Of a stretch of DNA of 64,000 bases, positions 1 through 6,090 are shown piece after piece. The DNA comes from JBGTIS01 sp041745535. Lineage in GTDB: Bacteria > Bacteroidota > Bacteroidia > Cytophagales > Cyclobacteriaceae. The notes under the pieces are model-generated. The model was not told where the DNA came from, made no database searches, and saw nothing but the letters and a program-made list of their open reading frames with translations. Location of the stretch: positions 1 to 64,000 of the forward strand of contig JBGTIS010000255.1 in assembly GCA_041745535.1 (NCBI GenBank), written 5' to 3'. The position numbers and the translations under genes were made by a program. The first letter of the stretch is position 1; the number at the start of each line of letters is the position of its first letter.

Positions 1-11
1 CGTTATGGGCA
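1..11 (+). other. cassette boundary (R'-like end of an upstream attC site)
   Basis: The first bases contain GTTATGGGCA at 2-11. Its exact reverse complement, TGCCCATAAC, stands at 696-705, just after the PIN toxin gene. In integrons, recombination cuts after the first G of the GTT box, so the first bases of a cassette come to pair with the start of that cassette's own attC site. The 10-base match therefore suggests that a cassette begins near base 3 and that its upstream neighbour lies outside the window. The inference rests on the match and the spacing. No integrase gene is visible here. Confidence 0.5.
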
Positions 12-76
12 ACTCAATTATCAAAAAGATCAAAAAAACGTTAACTTAGATGATAGATCTATAAATAATTTGTGCT

Positions 77-310
77 ATGGAAATAAAATTGAACATAGGA
101 TATGAACAGCTGATTGCCATTATCAATCAATTACCAATTGATGAGGTAAATAAGCTGAAAAAAGAAATTGATAGAATTTCAAATGAAAGAAATGTTGAGG
201 CTGTAGATGATCTTGAAAGCTTAATTGTAAATGGCCCAGTGATGAGTGATGAAAAGTACAATGAATTTGAAGTGAATAGAAAAAACTTTAACCAATGGCG
301 AGCGAACTGA
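77..310 (+). CDS. VapB-like antitoxin of a PIN toxin pair
   Basis: This small 77-residue protein probably neutralises the PIN-domain RNase encoded next. No DNA-binding domain is obvious. It is charged and helical, and the C-terminal part (about residues 44-77, with GPVMSDE then a basic tail ending NQWRAN) resembles short Bacteroidota antitoxins that precede PIN genes, in which the C-terminus wraps the toxin. The gene ends 16 bases inside the toxin gene, so the two are translationally coupled. It lies inside a predicted integron cassette, and its promoter may be supplied by the cassette or by readthrough. The assignment rests mainly on size and partner rather than on a strong family motif. Confidence 0.7.
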   Translation: MEIKLNIGYEQLIAIINQLPIDEVNKLKKEIDRISNERNVEAVDDLESLIVNGPVMSDEKYNEFEVNRKNFNQWRAN

Positions 311-690
311 TACTATTGGACACCTCTATTTTGATTGATTACTTTAGAAAAAAGAATAAAAAGAATTCCGAATTTTATCAATTAGTCGCAGCAAAGCGGT
401 ATGTCTTTGCTGTTTCTGTTATCACTGAATATGAAATATATGTAGGTGCTACAGATGATCAGAAGGAGTTTTGGGATACATTCTTTTCCAAAATGAGATT
501 GATAGAATTTGATAGCCAATGTGCAAAAGAGGCAGTTAAAATTCAAAAGGAGTTAAAGAGGAATAACAAAATGATTGCCATTCCGGATTTGTTGATAGGA
601 GCAACAGCAAAGAATAAAGGTTTAAAAATTGCCACAAAAAACGTTGAACACTTCAAAAGAATAGCTGACTTACAAATCATTGAAGAATAA
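295..690 (+). CDS. vapC: PIN-domain ribonuclease toxin (VapC-like)
   Basis: A 131-residue single-domain PIN protein, the usual length for VapC. The metal-binding acidic residues are in place: D9 in LLDTSILIDYF, E45 in VITEYEIY, D98 in IPDLLIGATA, and the TKN at 114-116 that normally carries the fourth position. VapC enzymes cut tRNA or rRNA when freed from their antitoxin. The start overlaps the antitoxin gene by 16 bases. All key residues are present, so it should be active. The stop codon falls six bases before an attC-like site, typical of a gene in an integron cassette. A broken VapC of a different subgroup lies at the other end of the window. Confidence 0.87.
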   Translation: MASELILLDTSILIDYFRKKNKKNSEFYQLVAAKRYVFAVSVITEYEIYVGATDDQKEFWDTFFSKMRLIEFDSQCAKEAVKIQKELKRNNKMIAIPDLLIGATAKNKGLKIATKNVEHFKRIADLQIIEE

Positions 691-695
691 AAGTA

Positions 696-823
696 TGCCC
701 ATAACACAAGGCAAGCAGCATGGCTAGCTGATAAGCAAACTGAAACATTAAATCCGACAAGTAGCATAAATGATAACTCGGATGAATGATGCACCAAAGC
801 CGCCTACCCAAATTGTTGTGCGT
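696..823 (+). repeat. attC-like recombination site, end of cassette 1
   Basis: About 128 bases, nearly all self-complementary. The outer left box TGCCCATAAC (696-705) matches the first bases of the cassette (2-11) in reverse complement. The outer right box is GTTGTGCGT (815-823). Inside, ATCCGA pairs with TCGGAT around a 20-base loop, flanked by CATT/AATG with an unpaired base. GGCAAGCAGCATGG pairs with the region before the right box with several A:C or C:A mismatches on the top strand. These become G:T wobbles on the bottom strand, so the bottom strand folds better, as expected for attC. One base of the GTTRRRY consensus is off (GTTGTGC). Confidence 0.58.
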
Positions 824-882
824 CATGTGAGAATCGTACCTAATCACTACAAATTCATACGGAATGCGCGTAAATTTGTAGG

Positions 883-1407
883 ATGAAACAGGAGAGCCAA
901 CATATCGATATTGAAATAGATAAGCTAACTAACTCAATTGAAAATATTGTTACTGGTGATCGTTTCCCTACTGATGTTTTATTGGCAGACAGGACAGATT
1001 TAAAATCGGTTACAAAAAAGAACGGATGGCGTTTCAATTGGAAAGCTGAAAACAAACTTCCCGATAGAGATGTATATAAATTAGCGATAAAAGGAAACCC
1101 GTCAGTCATACAAGGATTGATAAGCATTACCGAAAGAGTGGATCATGTTTATATGCACCTCATTGAAAGCGCACCATTTAATTTGGGCAAAAATAAAGTT
1201 TATGCTGGTGTACCTGGAAACTTAACGGCATTTGCATGTAAAACTTCTTTTCATCGCGGGTTCGAAGGATATGTTTCCTTTAGAGCGAAAACACAATTAA
1301 TCAAACACTATGAACAAACTTTGGGAGCGGTTAATCTCGGTGGGCATCTGATGGTCATAAATACCGAAGCAGCTTTGAAACTTATTGATAAATATTTTAA
1401 CAACTAA
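883..1407 (+). CDS. conserved protein of unknown function, cassette-borne, weakly acetyltransferase-like
   Basis: A 174-residue soluble protein with no signal peptide or membrane segment; I do not recognise a firm family. The C-terminal half, from about residue 105 (YAGVPGNLTAFACKTSF) through GYVSFRAKT to LGAVNLGGHLMVI, has the rhythm of the core of a GNAT acetyltransferase: a beta strand, a helix with a conserved AKT, then another strand. The classic acetyl-CoA pyrophosphate loop is not evident. The N-terminal part (residues 1-55) is charged with a conserved-looking GWRFNWK. A 54-residue gene follows after 5 bases, and the two form one cassette. The size ratio and setting suggest a toxin-antitoxin or similar two-component unit. 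This is inference from context. Confidence 0.6.
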   Translation: MKQESQHIDIEIDKLTNSIENIVTGDRFPTDVLLADRTDLKSVTKKNGWRFNWKAENKLPDRDVYKLAIKGNPSVIQGLISITERVDHVYMHLIESAPFNLGKNKVYAGVPGNLTAFACKTSFHRGFEGYVSFRAKTQLIKHYEQTLGAVNLGGHLMVINTEAALKLIDKYFNN

Positions 1408-1412
1408 TAACT

Positions 1413-1577
1413 ATGGGATTAATTAGAGAACCGAGAGATGTTGATTTTTTTGTTGACCCAAAGCCACTTACGGATGAGGAACGAAAAATGATAAGTGATT
1501 ATATCAAAAAGGACAAGCAGAAGAGAAAGCATGGGGAAAAAACAGGAAAAAAAGCACGTACGCACAACACTGTATAA
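1413..1577 (+). CDS. small basic protein, partner of the preceding gene
   Basis: A 54-residue protein starting MGLIREPRDVDFFV and ending in a lysine-rich tail. The N-terminal half (REPRDVDF, then PLTDEERKMISDYIKK) has the look of a conserved small protein that I associate with Bacteroidota. The start follows the upstream stop by 5 bases, giving a two-gene operon. Its stop codon (1575-1577) lies inside the attC-like site, a known feature of the last gene in an integron cassette. Possible roles are an antitoxin or a DNA/RNA-binding partner of the 174-residue protein; the sequence does not decide. It is easily missed because of its length. Confidence 0.6.
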   Translation: MGLIREPRDVDFFVDPKPLTDEERKMISDYIKKDKQKRKHGEKTGKKARTHNTV

Positions 1578-1639
1578 GCCATAGCCGCACAAGGCCAACA
1601 CACGAAACCAAGCTAGGGCTTATATGCTAATCGTTGAGC
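1560..1639 (+). repeat. attC-like recombination site, end of cassette 2
   Basis: The left box ACGCACAAC (1560-1568) is the exact reverse complement of GTTGTGCGT at 815-823, the start of the same cassette. The right box GTTGAGC (1633-1639) fits the integron consensus GTTRRRY. Between them is a stem of 13 positions with one mismatch, TATAAGCCATAGC (1573-1585) against GCTAGGGCTTATA (1612-1624), around a 26-base loop. The spacers between outer box and stem are unequal (4 and 8 bases). An 80-base length is normal for attC. Confidence 0.65.
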
Positions 1640-1659
1640 ATAATTAAAAAGACCAAAAA

Positions 1660-2415
1660 ATGACAAAAAAAGTAATTTTAACAATGACCTTGTTCGTGAC
1701 AATTTTGTTCAGTTGCGATTCCAATAACTCTAAAACCAACGCTGAAATTCAGAATGGCAATCATATACAAACGCAAACAGACACATTGACCAAACACCTA
1801 AAACCCTTTAACGCGGATTTACCTACCATTGGCTTATTGATGTATCAGGGAGTTCTTACCACAGAGGTTACCGCGGCGGCGGATGTATTTACAAAACCGA
1901 CCGAAGATGGCAAGCAGCTTTTTAACGTTATCACAATAGCTGAAACGGCAAATCCCATTGTAACCGAAGAAGGTCTAAAAATCGTTCCCGATTACACTTT
2001 TGAAAACTGCCCGAAATTAGAAGTACTTTTCGTGCCGAGTGCCTATGATATGTACGCGCAAGTTCATAACGATAAGATTGTAGAATTTATAAAAGAAAAA
2101 AACAAAGAAACAAAATATACAGTAAGCAATTGTGCGGGAGCGCAATTGATTGGAGCATCGGGCATTGCCGATGGAAAGAAAATTGTTACCTGGATTGGCG
2201 GCGGAGAACAACTGCAAAAAGATTATCCAAATCTACTTGTACAGAACGATGCTGTGGTCAGTTATGTAGAAGACGGCAAGTTCATTTCTTCCAACGGTAA
2301 TTTGGCGAGTTACATTTCGTCATTGGAATTATTGGAAAAAATGACCAGTCCAGCACACCGAAAGTTTGTGGAGTCGTATTTATACCTCGACAGACTTCAA
2401 AAGTGGAAGAAATAA
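1660..2415 (+). CDS. DJ-1/PfpI-family lipoprotein
   Basis: A 251-residue exported protein with a lipoprotein signal peptide (lipobox LFSC, Cys near residue 19) and a DJ-1/PfpI (class I glutamine amidotransferase-like) domain from about residue 53 to 240. Visible features are the first strand PTIGLLMYQGVLTTEV, the nucleophile elbow VSNCAGAQLIGASG with its cysteine, and the late SNGNLASYISSLELL segment typical of the isonitrile hydratase/AraC-associated subgroup. Members act as hydratases, amidases or glyoxalase-like enzymes; the substrate cannot be told. Periplasmic lipid anchoring is unusual for the family. It starts 26 bases after the attC2 cut point and may be a third cassette or the chromosomal gene flanking the array. 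Confidence 0.8.
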   Translation: MTKKVILTMTLFVTILFSCDSNNSKTNAEIQNGNHIQTQTDTLTKHLKPFNADLPTIGLLMYQGVLTTEVTAAADVFTKPTEDGKQLFNVITIAETANPIVTEEGLKIVPDYTFENCPKLEVLFVPSAYDMYAQVHNDKIVEFIKEKNKETKYTVSNCAGAQLIGASGIADGKKIVTWIGGGEQLQKDYPNLLVQNDAVVSYVEDGKFISSNGNLASYISSLELLEKMTSPAHRKFVESYLYLDRLQKWKK

Positions 2416-2470
2416 ATGCTACGCAAAATCAAATACATACCTTATTTTGTATCTTCGAGGAAAAAAGGAC

Positions 2471-2734
2471 ATGGAATATATCACGGACAGAATCACAATA
2501 GATCCTGATCTTTGTAACGGCAAGCCAACAATCAGAGGCAAAAGGATTACGGTACAAACCGTTTTAGAATTTTTAAGTGCCGGAGACAGCAAAGAAGAAA
2601 TCTTGGAAGCATATCCTTCCTTGGAGCCAGAAGATATTGATGCCTGTTTAAAATTTGCTTCCAAACTCATGAAAAATCATTGCCTCCAATTAGCTAGCAG
2701 GTTAGTTTCTCCAAGCACGAAAGTTGATAACTGA
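2471..2734 (+). CDS. DUF433-family antitoxin-like protein, orphan
   Basis: An 87-residue protein. The ATG at 2471 is chosen because the DUF433 domain begins there (MEYITDRITIDPDLCNGKP, then TIRGKRITVQTVLEFLSAG); an earlier in-frame start would read back into the DJ-1 gene. DUF433 proteins usually sit just upstream of a DUF5615 PIN-like toxin and are their antitoxins, with a winged-helix DNA-binding fold. Here no toxin gene follows. After the domain ends near residue 65 (LKFASKLM) the reading frame continues into about 20 residues that do not look like the family. The toxin was probably lost and the 3' end rebuilt by deletion. Confidence 0.72.
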   Translation: MEYITDRITIDPDLCNGKPTIRGKRITVQTVLEFLSAGDSKEEILEAYPSLEPEDIDACLKFASKLMKNHCLQLASRLVSPSTKVDN

Positions 2735-2750
2735 AAGATAAAAGCCAACC

Positions 2751-2771
2751 AGCGTGGCTAGCGGCCACGCT
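2751..2771. repeat. perfect palindromic hairpin between accessory region and ppx
   Basis: AGCGTGGC (2751-2758) and GCCACGCT (2764-2771) form a perfect 8-bp stem with a 5-base loop, followed by TTGTGGTGAGTCCGTT and then an A-rich run. There is no T-tract after it on the + strand, so it is not a standard terminator. It looks like a short dispersed palindromic unit. It marks the border between the accessory segment and the core gene ppx, and it carries an in-frame GTG that could be mistaken for the ppx start. Confidence 0.6.
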
Positions 2772-2799
2772 TGTGGTGAGTCCGTTACCAAAAAAAACT

Positions 2800-3720
2800 A
2801 TGCGAAATCTGAAAATTGCCGCTGTGGATATTGGCTCAAATGCCATTCGTATCCAGGTAACCAATGTGATTCATTATGAGCAGACCATCACCTATAAAAA
2901 GCTGGAATATGTACGGTTTCCGCTCAGGCTGGGTCAGGATGTTTTTAATGAAAACGGCCACCAGGGAATAATTGGGGCAAAGTGTGCAGAGAAGTTTCTT
3001 AAGCTGATGCATGCTTTTAAATTGCTGATCGAATTATATGAGGTAGACGATTATTGGGCCTGTGCCACTTCAGCGATGCGGGAGGCGGAAAATGGCAGGT
3101 TGCTTGTACAAAAAGTGAAAGAGAAATTCGGATTGGAAATTGATATCATCAGCGGGCAGCAGGAGGCGGAAATATTAAATAAAGCTTTGTTTGGTGTTAT
3201 TGACCAGCAAGCCTATCTGCACATTGATGTGGGCGGTGGTAGTACAGAACTAAATTTATATTTCGATCATAAAAAAGTGGCTTCAGTATCGTTTCCTATA
3301 GGTTCGGTGCGCCAGTTAAACGCGCATTACTCTCTGGAAAAGGTTTGGAACGAAATGCGGGCCTGGATCAAGGGCAATGTAATAAAACAGCAAACCGGCA
3401 AAATTACGGCTATTGGTACGGGAGGAAACATCAGTAAGGTGTTTGAACTGGCTGATAAAAAGCCTGGCAAAACGCTTTCTATTCATAAAATAAGAAAAGT
3501 TAAGGAATATGTAGCGAGTCATACCCTGGAAGAAAGGATGAACAAATTACAACTGAACGCGGATCGCGCGGATGTGATTATTCCCGCTTCAGAAATTTAT
3601 ATATCGGTAATGGAATGGGCCAAAGCTACTAAAATACTGGTGCCGGATATTGGTTTAAAAGACGGTATGTTGCACCTGTTATATGAAAGAAACCTGGAAA
3701 AACTACAGATAACCACTTAA
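2800..3720 (+). CDS. ppx: exopolyphosphatase, Ppx/GppA family
   Basis: A 306-residue cytoplasmic enzyme that removes terminal phosphate from polyphosphate or pppGpp. ASKHA-fold motifs are clear: the phosphate-1 loop VDIGSNAIRIQ near the N-terminus, ATSAMREAEN, SGQQEAEI, the phosphate-2 loop HIDVGGGSTELNL and the later GTGGNISK. It is the short Bacteroidota type with two domains and no C-terminal HD domain. The ATG at 2800 is preferred over an upstream in-frame GTG inside a palindromic repeat, because the family begins just before NLKIAAVDIG. It converges on ppk with a gap of only 4 bases, so polyphosphate synthesis and breakdown genes lie tail to tail. Confidence 0.9.
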   Translation: MRNLKIAAVDIGSNAIRIQVTNVIHYEQTITYKKLEYVRFPLRLGQDVFNENGHQGIIGAKCAEKFLKLMHAFKLLIELYEVDDYWACATSAMREAENGRLLVQKVKEKFGLEIDIISGQQEAEILNKALFGVIDQQAYLHIDVGGGSTELNLYFDHKKVASVSFPIGSVRQLNAHYSLEKVWNEMRAWIKGNVIKQQTGKITAIGTGGNISKVFELADKKPGKTLSIHKIRKVKEYVASHTLEERMNKLQLNADRADVIIPASEIYISVMEWAKATKILVPDIGLKDGMLHLLYERNLEKLQITT

Positions 3721-3724
3721 TACT

Positions 3725-6046
3725 TTACTCACTCTTTTCCGATTCAAATTTAACCGATACTTCAACTTCTTCTTTTTCCTGACTATCTGTTTTTTCTTCT
3801 ATTTTATTTTCTGTTTTTTCTTCAAGCTTCACTTCTTTTTTATCTTCCACATCTGCCTCAGGCACGTTGATTTTATCCTTGGTGATGGTGGCGGAACTGG
3901 TAAAATCAAAGGGCTCAGCTACCAGTACTTCCTGCAAGGTTATGTTATAGAATTCCTTGTGAATGTTAAATGGAAGTTCGTTTTCACTGGGAGGAATCAG
4001 GTAGGTGCCGTCCTCCTGCATAATGTAGGCATTCATATTGTCTTTCAGGTTATACTTAAGAATGGTGATTACCTGCTTTTTAATGGTTTCGTCTACAATT
4101 AAAAACAATGATTCCAGCCGTCTTTCAAGGCTTCTCACCATGATGTCAGCGCTTCCTCCATATATTTTATGATTGCCACTGTTGTGAAAATAAAACATAC
4201 GCGAATGCTCCAGGTAATCGCCCACAATAGAACGCACGGTAATATTTTCGCTGAGCCCGGCACGGCCCGGTCGCAGGCAGCAAATTCCCCGCACAATCAA
4301 TTTGATGGGGACACCGGCCTGTGATGCTTTATACAGTTCGTCAATAGTTTCCTTGTCTTCTAATGAATTAATTTTAATTACAATGCCACTGGGTAATCCT
4401 TTTCGCGCGTTTTTGGCTTCCGCTTTTATTAGCTGGATCAGTTGCTGGCGCATATTGCGTGGCGCTGTAATTAAAAATTTGTATTCTTCCGGTTGCGAAG
4501 GACCGGTAATGGCATTGAAAAATTCTGATACATCGTGCGCATACCCTTCATTGGTAGTAAGTAAACCCAGGTCGGTATAAATCCTGGCTGTTTGCTCATT
4601 ATAGTTTCCACTGGAAATATGCACATACCGGGTTACGTTCTTTCCTTCTTTTCTTACAATCAGTAAAAGCTTGGTATGGGTTTTTAAATTGCTGATGCCA
4701 TATATTACGTAGCATCCCGCTCTTTGGAGCTTCTGCGCTTCACTTAAATTGTTTTCCTCGTCAAAGCGGGCTTTCACTTCAAAAAGAACGGAAACATGTT
4801 TGCCATTTTCAGCGGCTTTCAGCAGGGCGGCGGTTATTCTGGAATCGTTGGCCAATCGATAAATGGTAGCCTTGATGGCCAGCACGTCCGGATCTTCGGC
4901 AGCCCTTTCTATCAGTTCAATTAATGGATTGAAGCTGTTATACGGGTGATGCAGTAAAACATCCTTGGTTTTCAAAACTTCAAAGATGTCTTCAGAAGTA
5001 GACAGGTCGTTGAACGTAATAGGATTTACCGGAGACCTTTCCACGGGAAGTTTATCCTTTAAATAGGTATGATTTACAATTTGCCATAATGAGGTAAGGT
5101 CCATCAAACTACCTTCCTGCAACTCAAATAAATTGTCGTCATCTAATTGCCATCGGTTTACCAACACACGAACCATCCAATGGTCGTAGCCTTTTTCAAG
5201 CTCCAAGCGAACCACCCGTCCTGTTTTGCGGGTCTTAATTTTTTGCTTCAGTTCTTCCAGAAAGTTAGCCTCGATGTCTTCGCTTTCGTCTAGCGTAAAA
5301 TCGCCATTACGGGTAATGCGGAACAAATTGACCGATACAATTTCAATATTGCGGAAAAGCCGGTCGATATACTTTCTGATGATGGCTTCAATAGGTATAA
5401 AAATATTAAAATCTTCGCGTTCCAGTTCAAAAAAACGAGGAAGGTTTTGCGGAATCTGAATAAAAGATAATTTCTTCAGATCTTTTGTCGAGGCGCTGGT
5501 AACCCCATTGGTTTGGGTAACTACTCCAAAAATCAACATTCGATTCATTAAAGTAGGAAACGCATGATAGTTATCATACACCATGGGGGTAAGCATGGGA
5601 AAAACAGTTTTATTGAAGTAATCCTCAATTTTCGATTTTTCCCTTTTTCTAAGCTGTGATATATCAGAAATAATATCAAAATCATTTTTCTGAAATACAG
5701 GCCGCAATTTTTCTACATAGTAACGGTTCTGATCCTGAAAAAAACTCTGTATGTCGTGATACAGTTTTTTCTTAAAGGTACGCTCCCGTAAACCGGAATA
5801 ATCAATCCGTTTTTTGCCATAGTCCAGATAATTATAAAGACTTCCCACCCTGATCATAAAAAACTCGTCCAGGTTGGAGGAGGTGATGGCCATGAATTTG
5901 AGTTTCTCGAGTACGGTTCTACTTTCTTTTTTTGCCTGATCTAATACCCGGAAATTGAAATTCAACCAACTTAAATCACGGCTGATGTAATCGCTGTTGG
6001 TAATAGAGGCTTCAACTCTGTCTTTTTTCTGACGATTAACTGACAT
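3725..6046 (-). CDS. ppk: polyphosphate kinase 1
   Basis: A 773-residue PPK1 that reversibly polymerises the gamma-phosphate of ATP into polyphosphate. The N-domain opens with SRDLSWLNFNFRVLDQA and the conserved NLDEFFMIRVG. The phosphorylated histidine is H476 in YVHISSGNYN, followed by the late conserved block with FHNSGNHKIYGGSAD and MVRSLERRLE. The last roughly 60 residues are an unusual acidic/basic tail, rich in E and K with VEDKKEVKLEEK-like repeats, beyond the normal end of the family (about 690-720 residues). The gene is separated by 44 bases from gyrB upstream and may be cotranscribed with it. Confidence 0.95.
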   Translation of the reverse strand: MSVNRQKKDRVEASITNSDYISRDLSWLNFNFRVLDQAKKESRTVLEKLKFMAITSSNLDEFFMIRVGSLYNYLDYGKKRIDYSGLRERTFKKKLYHDIQSFFQDQNRYYVEKLRPVFQKNDFDIISDISQLRKREKSKIEDYFNKTVFPMLTPMVYDNYHAFPTLMNRMLIFGVVTQTNGVTSASTKDLKKLSFIQIPQNLPRFFELEREDFNIFIPIEAIIRKYIDRLFRNIEIVSVNLFRITRNGDFTLDESEDIEANFLEELKQKIKTRKTGRVVRLELEKGYDHWMVRVLVNRWQLDDDNLFELQEGSLMDLTSLWQIVNHTYLKDKLPVERSPVNPITFNDLSTSEDIFEVLKTKDVLLHHPYNSFNPLIELIERAAEDPDVLAIKATIYRLANDSRITAALLKAAENGKHVSVLFEVKARFDEENNLSEAQKLQRAGCYVIYGISNLKTHTKLLLIVRKEGKNVTRYVHISSGNYNEQTARIYTDLGLLTTNEGYAHDVSEFFNAITGPSQPEEYKFLITAPRNMRQQLIQLIKAEAKNARKGLPSGIVIKINSLEDKETIDELYKASQAGVPIKLIVRGICCLRPGRAGLSENITVRSIVGDYLEHSRMFYFHNSGNHKIYGGSADIMVRSLERRLESLFLIVDETIKKQVITILKYNLKDNMNAYIMQEDGTYLIPPSENELPFNIHKEFYNITLQEVLVAEPFDFTSSATITKDKINVPEADVEDKKEVKLEEKTENKIEEKTDSQEKEEVEVSVKFESEKSE

Positions 6047-6090
6047 ACAATGTATTACTGTTTGCGGTAAGAAAAATAAGGTGGAATTAA

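Noticed and set aside
543..797. Minus-strand reading frame over vapC
   Set aside because: It is the antisense shadow of a gene with a clear PIN domain.
2366..2470. Longer DUF433 gene starting inside the DJ-1 gene
   Set aside because: The extra 35 residues have no coding character, and the DUF433 domain begins at the ATG at 2471.
2773..2799. Upstream GTG start for ppx
   Set aside because: It lies in the tail of a palindromic repeat and adds nine residues with no match to the family; the ATG at 2800 fits the conserved start.
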